From CBFDCQ01 sp965603355 (GTDB lineage: Bacteria > Hydrogenedentota > CAZGCA01 > CBFDCQ01), in assembly GCA_965603355.1 (NCBI GenBank), contig CBFDCQ010000018.1:1-47467 (forward strand): DNA of 47,467 nt, in the 5' to 3' direction. How positions within the stretch are numbered: position 1 is the first letter of the stretch; the number at the start of each line of letters is the position of its first letter. Below are positions 6,420 through 15,656 of this stretch, piece after piece. The position numbers were made by a program, and so were the translations under genes. Under the pieces are notes generated by a model, which saw nothing but the letters and a program-made list of their open reading frames with translations, was not told where the DNA came from and searched no databases.

Positions 6420-8312
6420 CTACTCTAGAGCCAAAACCTCAATCCCTGAACGCGCGTCTCGACTTCGCACGACGGTCTGGACCGCCTTCTGAAAATCACT
6501 CGCCTTGGCCCGGGGAATGTCTACAAACGTTTGCGGATTCCGGTCCACGAGCGGAAACCATGTGCTCTGAACATGCACCATGATTTTGTGGCCGCGGCGG
6601 AAAACATGGCTGACATCCGGCATCGAGTATTCGATGTAGGTCAGCTCGCCGGGATTCATCGGCTCAGGCTCTTCGAGGCTGTTGCGGAATTTCGCCCGGA
6701 TGGGCTCGCCGCGCACCAGCTGTTGGTAGCCGCCCATGCGAACGTCCGCAGGATTCGGTTCGAGGTCCGGAAAGTCATGCGGATACACGTCGATGAGTTT
6801 CACGATGAAATCGCAATCTGTCCCGGTCGTCGTCACGTGGAGCTTCGCCGTTACGGGCCCCGCGATCGCGACATCCTCTTCCAAGACCTCCGTCTCATAA
6901 ACGAGCACGTCGGGACGGCGGGACGCAAAGCGCTGGTCGCCAACCATGTACGGCCGCGGAACGCCCAGCGCCGTATACCCGATGAAGCCCACCGGGCGGT
7001 TCGGGTCGCTCACGTAAGCGTCTTGTCCCGCAAGGTCATCCGGCGCCTCGAAGGACAGCCCGCCGTCCTTGCGGAAATACAGCCGCGTCGCCGTCGCGGC
7101 CTTTGGCGGCCACTGGTCAAACATCCGCCACTGGTTCGTGCCCGTCTCAAACGCCCACGTATCGGGGAAGTCCCCGTCGCCTTCGTCGTAGAGATAGTAC
7201 TTAAAGAACGGGAATTCGATGTGTTCCCGGTAGTACTCCGAGGTCTTCGCGTTGAACCGAACGTCGCCGAGACCCTCGCCGTCGCCGCGCGACCAACCGC
7301 CGTGAAACCACGGTCCCATCACCAGGTGGTTCGACGTGCGCCGGCTGTTCGCCTCCACCGCGTGATACACGTTCAGCGGCCCCAAGGGGTCCTCCGCGTC
7401 GAACCAGCCCCCGACGGTCATCACCGCAGGTGGCGTCCGGCGCAGGTGCGGGATGATGTCCCGTTCCCTCCAAAAGTCGTCGAAGGTCGTGTGTTCGATA
7501 ACCTCGTTCCAATACGGGTTCTCGCCCTTCAGATACAACTCGTTGATTCGCCACAGCGGGCCGGCGTCCATGAAGAACTCGTACGCGCTCTGCGTCTTGT
7601 AATCGAAGCTCAACCGCCGCGGCGGCGGTTCCTGTTCCTCCCGCTCGTCGAAGCGCGAGAAGAAACGGAAACAATGCGCGAGCATAAACGCGCCGTTGTG
7701 GTACCAGTCGTCCCCGCGATAGAAATCCGCCACCGGCGCCTGTGGCGACGCAGCCTTCAGCGCCCGATGCGCATCGATCATCCCCACCGCGACGTAAAAC
7801 CCCGGATATGAAATGCCCCACATCCCCACCTTTCCGTTGTTGGTTGGGAGGTTCTTCACCAGCCACTCGATTGAGTCGTACGTGTCCGTGCTCTCGTCCA
7901 CGTCCCCAGACGACTTGTTCGGATTGTGCGGGCTCATCTGCTGGAACTCACCGTCCGACAGGTATCGTCCCCGCACATCCTGATACGCGAAGATGAACGC
8001 GTCGCGCGCAAAGTGCTCCGACGGCCCCAAGGTGCTGCGGTACTGATCGACTCCGTAGGGCGAAACGCTGTATGGCGTGCGCAGGAACATGATTGCGTAC
8101 TCGCGCGACGCGTCCTTTGGCACGTACACGCTCGTAAACAGTCGCGCGCCGTCGCGCATCGGGATATAGTGTTCGTACTTCGTGTAGTTCGCCTTGATGT
8201 ATTCGGCGAGCTCGTCCGCCTCGTCCGTCTGCCCGAGCGCTGGAACAGCCACGCCCGCCAGTACTAACGCCACGACCCACGTCCTGCAACGAAACCATCG
8301 GTAAAAGCCCAT
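6420..8312 (-). CDS. Secreted CocE/NonD family hydrolase (X-Pro dipeptidyl-peptidase fold)
   Basis: A 630-residue alpha/beta hydrolase of the S15/CocE family. Members hydrolyse esters, amides or X-Pro peptides, and substrate cannot be predicted from sequence alone. A signal peptide (VVALVLAGVAVPALGQ) indicates export. The S15 domain carries the nucleophile S168 in MWGISYPGFY, the family element PMRDGARLFTSVYVPKD, an Asp in GGWFDAEDPLGP and the His in MGPWFHGGW. The C-terminal beta-sandwich (PepX_C) covers roughly residues 410-620 (TGTDCDFIVKLIDVYP, FRRGHKIMVHVQS). The start is the ATG at 8312, preceded by AAGGAG at 8-base spacing; a frame open to 8348 lacks such a site. That ribosome site overlaps the end of an S9 peptidase remnant, so this gene once followed an S9 peptidase in an operon. 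Confidence 0.9.
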   Translation of the reverse strand: MGFYRWFRCRTWVVALVLAGVAVPALGQTDEADELAEYIKANYTKYEHYIPMRDGARLFTSVYVPKDASREYAIMFLRTPYSVSPYGVDQYRSTLGPSEHFARDAFIFAYQDVRGRYLSDGEFQQMSPHNPNKSSGDVDESTDTYDSIEWLVKNLPTNNGKVGMWGISYPGFYVAVGMIDAHRALKAASPQAPVADFYRGDDWYHNGAFMLAHCFRFFSRFDEREEQEPPPRRLSFDYKTQSAYEFFMDAGPLWRINELYLKGENPYWNEVIEHTTFDDFWRERDIIPHLRRTPPAVMTVGGWFDAEDPLGPLNVYHAVEANSRRTSNHLVMGPWFHGGWSRGDGEGLGDVRFNAKTSEYYREHIEFPFFKYYLYDEGDGDFPDTWAFETGTNQWRMFDQWPPKAATATRLYFRKDGGLSFEAPDDLAGQDAYVSDPNRPVGFIGYTALGVPRPYMVGDQRFASRRPDVLVYETEVLEEDVAIAGPVTAKLHVTTTGTDCDFIVKLIDVYPHDFPDLEPNPADVRMGGYQQLVRGEPIRAKFRNSLEEPEPMNPGELTYIEYSMPDVSHVFRRGHKIMVHVQSTWFPLVDRNPQTFVDIPRAKASDFQKAVQTVVRSRDARSGIEVLALE

Positions 8313-8317
8313 TCGAA

Positions 8318-8464
8318 TCACTCCTTTCCCGGATAACGGCCAAACCACTCGAGCAAATACAGTTGCGTTCGCATGAAGTTGGACGGCTTCGACCCTGTGC
8401 CGTGGTATTCCTCGTTAAATCGGATTAAGGCCGTCGGAACGTCACGCAATTCGTAGGGCAGCGC
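8318..8464 (-). pseudogene. C-terminal remnant of S9 oligopeptidase
   Basis: Directly after the TAA of the oxidoreductase gene, and in the same frame, the minus strand reads ALPYELRDVPTALIRF, then NEEYHGTGSKPSNFMRT, QLYLLEWFGRYPGKE and stop at 8318. This is the characteristic C-terminus of prolyl-oligopeptidase-family (S9) enzymes, including the catalytic His in EYHGTG and the final helix LEWF. No start codon or upstream catalytic domain is present; the rest has been replaced by the oxidoreductase gene. Its last codons contain the ribosome site of the CocE gene, as expected if the two formed an operon. Assignment rests on motif recognition by eye. Confidence 0.7.
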
Positions 8465-9925
8465 TTAGAGACCCCAGCCGTCGCGGAATTCCGGTTTTAT
8501 GAAACGATCCGCTTCCGGCGCGTTGGTGGCCTTCATGTTTTCACTGTCCCAAAGCAACTTCTTTCCGGTACGCAGCGCAGCGGCGCCGAGCAATACCGCT
8601 TCGGTCATCGGCCCGGAGTAGTCGAAACCGCCATGGACCTGTTCGCCCTTTATGATGGCGTCAATCCAGCCCTTGTGATGGCCATCGACGCGCGGGATGG
8701 TCTTCTCCGGACGCTTTGGGAGGTAGGCCCGCATTTTCGCCTCGGGAACGATACGTGGGGGGCCTCCCCAGCCGGGGCAAATGATGGTGCCTTCGTCGCC
8801 GACGAAATGGATACCATCGACGTAGGCTTTGCGGTCTTCCTCAAGGCCTTTCGGTCTGGGTGGCCGCTCTGTGCCGCTATACCACATCACCTTAACGCCC
8901 TGGCGATCGCCCTTGGCCGGGAATTGGAAGGTATAAACGGCGCCCCTGGGCGCCGTCTCCTCGGTGATGCCGGTCGAAGTGCCTTCCACGCTGGTAGGCG
9001 GACCAAGGTCCAGCGCCCAGAATGCGGGATCCAAATGGTGGCAGGCCGCGTCGGCGATACAGCCGTTGCCGAAGGCCCACCAGCCGCGCCAATTGAACGG
9101 TGCGTAGGCTGGGTGGTAGGGCCGTTCGGCGGCAGGTCCGAGCCAGAGATCCCAGTCCCAGCCGTCCGGGACCGGCGGCGTTTCCTTTGGCCTGGTGACT
9201 CCGTGGGTAAGCCAATCAGTGGCTCCAGTACAGTCGCGGCTGTGGATCTCACTAATGTTTCCAATGGCCCCATCGCGGATCCATTCCACCGTAAGGCGAA
9301 TGCCTTCTCCCGAGTGGCCTTGGTTGCCCATCTGTGTGATGACACCCATCTTCTTCGCGGCATCGGCCACGAGACGCGTTTCATAAATGGAGTGGGCCAG
9401 CGGCTTCTCGCAGAAAACATGCTTGCCCTTATTGATGGCCGCCAGGCATGCCGCGGCGTGGACGTGGTCCGGCGTAGCGACCATCACCGCGTCGATATTA
9501 TCGCCTTCCTTGTCCAGCATTTCACGGAAGTCCTGATAACCGGTGCAGCCCTTGCCATCACCCCCGTCTTCCGAATATCGTTGCTCAACCCGACGAAGTG
9601 CGGCATCCAGCCCTGCGATTTTGGCGTTCGGATTGCTTACACCGAGACCGCCATGGTTAGCGTAGTCGACGACCCGGCAAGCGTCACAAACGGCGGTCAC
9701 CCGTACCGCGTCGACATTCATCAGGTTTTCCATATCGCCGCGACCCTGCTCGCCTACGCCGATACAGGCCACCTGGACCTTTTGGCTCGGTGCCGCCTTC
9801 GCGTTACGCACCAGAAACGAACTCGGCACAATCGTAAACGCGGCCGCGGCCGCCGACCGTCCCACAAACTCACGCCGGCTAATTCCCGTCCCCGAACGCA
9901 GGTGCTTTCTACGCTTCTTGCCCAT
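8465..9925 (-). CDS. Tat-exported Gfo/Idh/MocA oxidoreductase
   Basis: A 486-residue NAD(P)-dependent oxidoreductase of the Gfo/Idh/MocA family, typically acting on sugars, inositols or their derivatives. A twin-arginine signal (ISRREFVGRSAAAAAFTIV) precedes the Rossmann domain, which starts at KVQVACIGVGEQGRGD. The conserved EKP motif with its catalytic-site lysine appears in HVFCEKPLAHSIYET. The C-terminal beta-sheet domain follows and ends in the family-typical PEFRDGWGL. I use the ATG at 9925 (AAAGGAG upstream). The frame is open to 10030, but that extension is antisense to a repeat and has no ribosome site. Substrate unknown; export suggests a periplasmic sugar-modifying role. Downstream lies the S9 remnant, implying that this gene was inserted into an older operon. 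Confidence 0.9.
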   Translation of the reverse strand: MGKKRRKHLRSGTGISRREFVGRSAAAAAFTIVPSSFLVRNAKAAPSQKVQVACIGVGEQGRGDMENLMNVDAVRVTAVCDACRVVDYANHGGLGVSNPNAKIAGLDAALRRVEQRYSEDGGDGKGCTGYQDFREMLDKEGDNIDAVMVATPDHVHAAACLAAINKGKHVFCEKPLAHSIYETRLVADAAKKMGVITQMGNQGHSGEGIRLTVEWIRDGAIGNISEIHSRDCTGATDWLTHGVTRPKETPPVPDGWDWDLWLGPAAERPYHPAYAPFNWRGWWAFGNGCIADAACHHLDPAFWALDLGPPTSVEGTSTGITEETAPRGAVYTFQFPAKGDRQGVKVMWYSGTERPPRPKGLEEDRKAYVDGIHFVGDEGTIICPGWGGPPRIVPEAKMRAYLPKRPEKTIPRVDGHHKGWIDAIIKGEQVHGGFDYSGPMTEAVLLGAAALRTGKKLLWDSENMKATNAPEADRFIKPEFRDGWGL

Positions 9926-10456
9926 TTTCCGTTCTCCTTTCGACTCAACAACCAGGACCAAGAGGTCCGTTAACATACCACCACTATGTGCTTTCACCGC
10001 ACGGTTGTCAAGACCCCCCACGGCGGGCACGTCAGTCTTTCACCACGAAGAACACGAAGAGCACGAAGACCCGCCACTTTTTGCCAAAACCTTTCAACGC
10101 AAAGACGCGGAGAAGCAGAGAAACGCAGAGAATAGAACCAACTCCCTTGCAGCTTTGCGCGAGAAGAGGAAGGTCATGATCCTGACAGGATGGACAGGAT
10201 ACCCACGATACACAACCGTAATTCCCGTTCAATCCGGTTCATCCCGTATATCCTGTCAACTGCCTTGACGGTGGGTCCAACGAACATGTAGGGGAGGGTC
10301 TTGTACCCTCCCGGCGGGAGCCCACGAGGGGCTCCCCTACGTGGGCGGGCACGATGCCCGCCCCACCCGTCGTGGCGACCCCCCCTTAGCGTCTCTGCGT
10401 CTTTGCGCGAGAAAACATCTGTCCCACCACGAAGGGCACGAACGGACTTGCCGGTC
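9926..10456. repeat. Composite intergenic repeats, second locus
   Basis: The long gap before the C25 protease gene holds the same repeat modules as 6181-6400. CACCACGAAG/CACGAAGAGCACGAAG lies at ~10039-10071, and a CGCAAAGACGCGGAG/GCAGAGAAACGCAGAG block at ~10098-10132. A block with CTGACAGGATGGACAGGAT and its inverted partner ATCCTGTCAACTG lies at ~10180-10262. The GTAGGGGAGGGTC...GGGAGCCC...GGGCTCCCC palindrome is at 10286-10368. Last come CGTCTCTGCGTCTTTGCGC (~10389-10408) and CCACCACGAAGGGCACGAA (~10424-10442). ORFs here are translations of repeats. Confidence 0.75.
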
Positions 10457-10458
10457 AA

Positions 10459-10540
10459 CATGTCACTTGCGCTCCCGGCCAAGATCAAGGTACAATTGGG
10501 ATGGACGACCGCGCCGGTGCTGGGTGTGTACGAGGAGTAG
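10459..10540 (+). pseudogene. Orphan C-terminal tail of a C25-associated terminal module
   Basis: The plus strand here reads MSLALPAKIKVQLGWTTAP, then VLGVYEE and stop. It matches the final residues of the large protease that follows (SLILPNKILLKWGWTTAA, VLGVSY, stop), with clear DNA similarity as well (for example GGWTGGACGAC in both). The preceding ~120 residues of the module are absent and replaced by dispersed repeats. I therefore read it as the surviving end of a lost paralogous secreted protein that stood in tandem with the protease gene. Recombination between tandem copies of the module, or repeat-mediated deletion, would explain it. Confidence 0.7.
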
Positions 10541-10656
10541 CGCACCAGCAGCGGTGTCATAGGGAGTGTGGGCATCTAAACGGCAATCTGACCCGCCTAA
10601 CGGATGGAAACACTTATGCAGCGTGGCTGGTGGCCCTGCGAGAGGAGACTTGTTCC

Positions 10657-13600
10657 ATGAAGAGACACATCGTGTTGTTTGTCCTGTTTGTTGCAGTGTG
10701 TGGCGCGGCATACCCCCAGCAAGGCGGACAATGGCAACCGCTGTCTGCTGACGCTGCCCCTTCAGAGAGTTTCGTTTGGCAAACGGAGCCCATCGCGAAC
10801 GGCCTCCAGGTGTACTGTACGCTCGATGGAGTGATGACACGAGACATCAAGGAAGAAGGGAACGTTTTTACGAGACTCTCCATCGAGGGACTGGGCGCTT
10901 CCGGCGATATTGGCACGCCTGAAATGCCGGCGTGGCGCCGGTTCATCGAAGTTCCGTACGATGCTACTGACGTACAGCTGGTCATCGGGCGCGGGGAAGC
11001 ACAGACCATTGACGCCCAATCGGTCGGCATCGCTTATCCGGTTTACCCGGTCCAACCTCCTCGCGTGAAGCTTCCTCCACATGGCGCCGAGGAACCCTTC
11101 GTGTGGAATCAGACGCTCTACGCCAGTAAGACCAGTGTCAGACCTGCTGAGGTGGAACTCGATCCTGTGGGAGTAGTCCGAAATCGTCAACTCTACATGG
11201 TGACGGTCCATCCGTTCGATTACAGTCCTGCCGGCCATCGTCTCACCGTGAGGAGTTCCGTTACGTTTGAAGTGCGGTGGGAAGCAGGCATAGCGGAAAG
11301 CGACGAGCGGTACCGGTCGCCACTTTTTGACAGTGTTGTGGACGAGTTTCTTCTGAATGCGGAGCCGGACAGGTCTAAAGCTCTCCCTGCGCCTCCCATC
11401 GGTTACCTGATTATCACGGATCCCGCATACGCTGCCAACGCCGACCTTGCCGACTTTGTCGACTGGAAAACCGAGCGCGGCTTTCATACAACTCTTGTCA
11501 CTACCGGCGACACCGGCACAACCAACACGAGCATCCAAGCCTATATCCAAAACGCTTATGATGCCTGGACCGTTCCGCCGACCTTCGTCCTGCTCGTAGG
11601 CGATACCGGCCAGATTCCCCACTGGGTGGGCACGCAAGAGAACAACCCCGACACAGACCTCTACTACACGACGGTGGACGGAACGGAGTGGAACACGCCG
11701 GACGTAGCGATCGGGCGGTTTGCGGTGTCCTCAGCCACTGAACTTGGCAATGTTATCCAGAAGACCCTGGACTACGAGCAGGGACTGTGGCCGGGCGGGT
11801 ACGAGGGCTGGGAGCAGCACGCGACCTTCATGGCGGGGCAAGATGAGAATTTTTGGTCGTTCTCCGAGGAGACGCATAACGCGGTCATCTCCAACCATTT
11901 TGATCCTGCCGGATATACCAGCGACAAGCTCTACATGGTGACGTACGGTGCCACTACAAGCAACGTCTCGACAGCCATTAACGCCGGTCGGTCGCTTGCC
12001 GTATACTCGGGACACGGGGCCGAGACATCGTGGGCCGACGGTCCGCCTTTCAGTCAGAGCAACGTGCGTGCGTTGACCAACGAGGTCCATCCCTTCGTCA
12101 TGAGCTTTGCCTGCCTCACGGGAAGATACTCGATGTCTGAGTGCTTCGGGGAGACGTGGCTGCGCGACGAGAGCGGGAGCCTCGCGTTCTACGGATCATC
12201 GGTTTATTCTTACTGGGACGAGGACGACGTCCTCGAAAAAGGTATCTTCGAGGGTGCATTCGATAACGACATGACGTTGCTCTCGCAGATGTGCAACTAC
12301 GGTATGCAGGAACTGTACGCGCATTACGGGGACGCCGACATGGTTCACCGCTATTTCGAGATGTACAACCTGCTGGGCGACCCTACCGTGGACCTCTATA
12401 TGAACACCGCCGGCACGCTTACCGTCTCTCATCCGCCTGTAATCACTGCCGGGGCGCCGACTTTTTCCGTTGACGTTGCTGAAGACGGGGCACTGGTCGC
12501 CTTGTCACAGGATGGCACTCTGCTCGGCGCGTCCGTTAGTTCCGGCGGGTCCGCTGTGGTGACACTCTCGCCGACGGTGTTTACAGGTGACGTTCTGGTC
12601 ACGGTTACGCGGCACAACTACACACCGTATCAGGATACTGTCCTTGTCTCCTCAGGGCCGGACGGTATTGTAGAACTGGACAGAGCAGTTTATACCTATC
12701 CGAACACGGTAAGCATCCTCGTGGCGGATTCCGACCTCGAGTCGAACGGCACACAAGCTGTCACGATCACGACGGATATTGGCGGCGACTCCGAGACGGT
12801 AACCCTTCCCGTGACGGCAACGGCCGGCGTGTTCTCAGGGACGATCGCGACCACCGGCAGCGCTGTGACCCAGGATAACGGTTCCCTGCAGGTGGTCCAC
12901 GGCGACGTCATCACCGTGACTTACGAAGATCTTGACAACGGAACGGGCAATCCGGAAACCAAGACCGACACAGCTGCGGTGGACACACAGGGTCCGACGA
13001 TCTCCAACGTTCAATCGACAGTTACAGGTACTACGTCAGCCACCGTCACATTCGATACGGACGAACCGGCCTCTGCAGCAGTCTTGTGCGGCGAGGTTTC
13101 CGGCGGGCCGTACGGCATTGTCGTCGAAAGCGCCGGCTTGGCGACAAGCCACTCGCTTGACGTCCCAGGACTTTCATCCGGTACGCTCTACTACTATGAG
13201 GTTGACGCGTCGGATAGCGTGGGCAATCAGGACGCAGACACAACCGTTCGCTCTTTCACGACGCTAGACCAGATCGACTATTTCACCGAGATCTTCACCT
13301 CGTCCGATAACGACCTGGATAACCTGACAATAACGTTCACACCGAACGGATCGGCGGACTTCTACCGCGCGAACGCCGCATCCGCAACGGCTTTCCCCAC
13401 CGACCCGAGCGGCGGGACCACTCTGTCCCTCGCTGACGACGGCTACGGAACAGTTTCTCTGTCCGGCGAGCAAGTCTCGCTTTACGGCACCGCGTATTCC
13501 AGCTTCTACGTGGGCAGCAACGGGTACATCACGTTCAATCAAGGGGATAACGAATACATGGAGTCCCTGGGCGGACATTTTGCCATACCGCGGATCTCGG

Positions 13601-15501
13601 CACTATTCGACGATCTCAACCCCAGTGCAGGCGGGACGGTCAGGTGGCAGCAGCTTGGCGACAAAGCTGCCGTGACGTTTCAGGGTGTTCCGGAGTACGG
13701 CGTGGCCACTTCAAACAACTTCCAGGTGGAGATGTTCTTCGACGGCACGATACGGATCACCTGGCTCGCCATCGCCGCGTCGGACGGTCTCGCCGGGCTC
13801 TCGCAAGGCGGAAGCACGCCCGGTGACTTCGTCGAGAGCGATCTGAGCGCCTATCCCGAGGGGGGGGGCGATGAAGACACGGACGGCGACGGGCTGCTTG
13901 ACTCCGTGGAAACGAACACGGGTGTCTATGTTGACGAGAACAATACGGGCACGAACCCCAACAACCCTGATACGGACGGCGACGGGCTGAACGACGGGCA
14001 GGAGGTTCTCACCTACAACACCGACCCGAACGATGACGATAGCGATGATGACGGTTTGCCCGACGGGTGGGAAGTGGACAACGATCTGGACCCGAACGAT
14101 GACGCCGGCGATAACGGCGCCAACGGCGACCCGGACGGGGATACCTATACAAACGAGGAGGAGTACGACGCCGGAACCGACCCACAAGATGAAGGTTCAG
14201 TGCCAGGGGGACCTCCTGTAGCGGCATTTAGCGCCAGCGTGACCAGCGGGATTAGACCGCTGGACGTGGAGTTTACGGACGAATCCGCTGGGGAGATAAC
14301 CGGTTGGTCGTGGGATTTAGGTGATGGATACGATAGCACGGAGCACGACCCGTCACACACCTACTACTTCACGGGCGACTGCACTGTCACGCTCACAGTG
14401 ACCGGCCCTGGCGGATCCGACAGCGCGACCGCCGCCATTCACGTGGACCAGGCGCTGCCGGCTGACGGTCTTGCCTACAAGGCCGTCATAAACGGCGTGA
14501 AGGTGACCTATACGAAGCCGACGTGTTTCGCCACTTACAACGACATGCAGGACTCGCTGCTCATCGCCGTTTGGGGCGCCGAACCCGGCGCGCTGAAAGT
14601 GATCGCCAAGGAGGACGCTCCCGCGCTATGGGGCTCCACTTGCGACGTCGTTATTGACGCGCCCGATACCTACATCAAGAAGATCATCGCCAAGGGGATA
14701 CAGGACTTGATGGACCTGTACGTCTGCGGCCAGGTAGGCTACGTCAAGAACTTCATCCTCAAGGACGGTTACGTGGGCGACACGGGCCATTACGGCGTGG
14801 ACTTCGGTCTCGGCAGCAATGCGATGGATCCCTCGAAGAAGGTCCTGATAAAGCGTGGTGCTGCGACGGCATCGGTGTTCGGAATCGGGTACCCGGAGCT
14901 TCGTTCCATTCCCGCGAGTGTGGGGGAGGCGTTGGCGAGGCTTGAGATGCAGATAGAGCTCAAATCCAAGCCGTTCTATGTCGTGCTGGACGACGAGATT
15001 GATGAGGACGACGTCGATGATGAGGATTACAAGCTCGCCGAGCTCGATTTTGCCGAAGTTGAGGCGCGCGTCGAGACCAAGGCGGCGTACGTGATCGATA
15101 TCCACGGCGTAAAGGTGCGCTACAGCCTGCAGGGCTGCGAGGCGTCCTATAACGATACAGACGGCACGTTGACGATTCAGATCACTGAAGACGGCGGGGA
15201 CTTGCTTGTAAAGTGCGGCGAAGAAGCGTACGTCGAGTGGGCCGATCACTGCGATGTTAACATTGATGCCCCGGCTGCGTCGATCAATACGATGATCCTG
15301 AAGGGTAGAGAGGAAACGCAGCTATACGTTTGCGGCCAGGTCGATTACGTCAAGAACTTCAAGCTCAAATACGGGTGCGTGGGCGATACAGGACATTACG
15401 GCGAGAATTACGGTCTGGGCAGCACGTCGCTCATACTGCCGAACAAGATACTGCTCAAGTGGGGTTGGACGACGGCAGCCGTACTGGGCGTCAGCTATTA
15501 G
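10657..15501 (+). CDS. Giant secreted gingipain-like (C25) cysteine protease
   Basis: A 1614-residue secreted protease. A signal peptide (HIVLFVLFVAVCGAAYPQ) and a C25-type propeptide (~25-240) precede the caspase-fold catalytic domain (~245-590). H453 in VYSGHGAETSW and C486 in MSFACLTGRYS are 33 residues apart, the same spacing as the gingipain R dyad. Then come an Ig-like region (~600-770), an FN3-like domain (~777-869), a beta-rich domain (~874-1068; VGSNGYITFNQG), calcium-binding type 3 repeats (~1072-1180; DTDGDGL motifs), a PKD domain (~1185-1263) and two copies (~1273-1412 and ~1477-1614) of an unknown module. That module carries the signatures LYVCGQV.YVKNF and GDTGHYG. Start ATG 10657 has GGAG upstream. 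It likely cleaves extracellular proteins; the terminal module may serve sorting or attachment, which is inference. Confidence 0.9.
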   Translation: MKRHIVLFVLFVAVCGAAYPQQGGQWQPLSADAAPSESFVWQTEPIANGLQVYCTLDGVMTRDIKEEGNVFTRLSIEGLGASGDIGTPEMPAWRRFIEVPYDATDVQLVIGRGEAQTIDAQSVGIAYPVYPVQPPRVKLPPHGAEEPFVWNQTLYASKTSVRPAEVELDPVGVVRNRQLYMVTVHPFDYSPAGHRLTVRSSVTFEVRWEAGIAESDERYRSPLFDSVVDEFLLNAEPDRSKALPAPPIGYLIITDPAYAANADLADFVDWKTERGFHTTLVTTGDTGTTNTSIQAYIQNAYDAWTVPPTFVLLVGDTGQIPHWVGTQENNPDTDLYYTTVDGTEWNTPDVAIGRFAVSSATELGNVIQKTLDYEQGLWPGGYEGWEQHATFMAGQDENFWSFSEETHNAVISNHFDPAGYTSDKLYMVTYGATTSNVSTAINAGRSLAVYSGHGAETSWADGPPFSQSNVRALTNEVHPFVMSFACLTGRYSMSECFGETWLRDESGSLAFYGSSVYSYWDEDDVLEKGIFEGAFDNDMTLLSQMCNYGMQELYAHYGDADMVHRYFEMYNLLGDPTVDLYMNTAGTLTVSHPPVITAGAPTFSVDVAEDGALVALSQDGTLLGASVSSGGSAVVTLSPTVFTGDVLVTVTRHNYTPYQDTVLVSSGPDGIVELDRAVYTYPNTVSILVADSDLESNGTQAVTITTDIGGDSETVTLPVTATAGVFSGTIATTGSAVTQDNGSLQVVHGDVITVTYEDLDNGTGNPETKTDTAAVDTQGPTISNVQSTVTGTTSATVTFDTDEPASAAVLCGEVSGGPYGIVVESAGLATSHSLDVPGLSSGTLYYYEVDASDSVGNQDADTTVRSFTTLDQIDYFTEIFTSSDNDLDNLTITFTPNGSADFYRANAASATAFPTDPSGGTTLSLADDGYGTVSLSGEQVSLYGTAYSSFYVGSNGYITFNQGDNEYMESLGGHFAIPRISALFDDLNPSAGGTVRWQQLGDKAAVTFQGVPEYGVATSNNFQVEMFFDGTIRITWLAIAASDGLAGLSQGGSTPGDFVESDLSAYPEGGGDEDTDGDGLLDSVETNTGVYVDENNTGTNPNNPDTDGDGLNDGQEVLTYNTDPNDDDSDDDGLPDGWEVDNDLDPNDDAGDNGANGDPDGDTYTNEEEYDAGTDPQDEGSVPGGPPVAAFSASVTSGIRPLDVEFTDESAGEITGWSWDLGDGYDSTEHDPSHTYYFTGDCTVTLTVTGPGGSDSATAAIHVDQALPADGLAYKAVINGVKVTYTKPTCFATYNDMQDSLLIAVWGAEPGALKVIAKEDAPALWGSTCDVVIDAPDTYIKKIIAKGIQDLMDLYVCGQVGYVKNFILKDGYVGDTGHYGVDFGLGSNAMDPSKKVLIKRGAATASVFGIGYPELRSIPASVGEALARLEMQIELKSKPFYVVLDDEIDEDDVDDEDYKLAELDFAEVEARVETKAAYVIDIHGVKVRYSLQGCEASYNDTDGTLTIQITEDGGDLLVKCGEEAYVEWADHCDVNIDAPAASINTMILKGREETQLYVCGQVDYVKNFKLKYGCVGDTGHYGENYGLGSTSLILPNKILLKWGWTTAAVLGVSY

Positions 15502-15656
15502 CGCAATCGCGACCGGTTCTGATGACAGGGTGACTTGCGGAGTCGCGCGTCGGCGAGCGGTTTGAGCCGTCGGCTTGGCTCATCGTGCCGGTTTCTGTAC
15601 TACACACTATCCAAGCAGTGGGAGGGGTGCATCACACGACGCGACGGGGCAACAGT

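Noticed and set aside
6531..7811. Long plus-strand frame (426 codons) opposite the CocE hydrolase gene
   Set aside because: Antisense shadow of a GC-rich gene; Arg/His/Val-rich translation without domains, and the minus-strand protein has a clear family match.
8633..9973. Long plus-strand frame opposite the Gfo/Idh/MocA gene
   Set aside because: Antisense shadow; no domain, no ribosome site, and the opposite strand encodes an intact oxidoreductase.
10039..10442. CACGAAG tandem blocks considered as a CRISPR array
   Set aside because: Units are short, adjacent and without regular unique spacers; no cas genes. They match common intergenic repeats.
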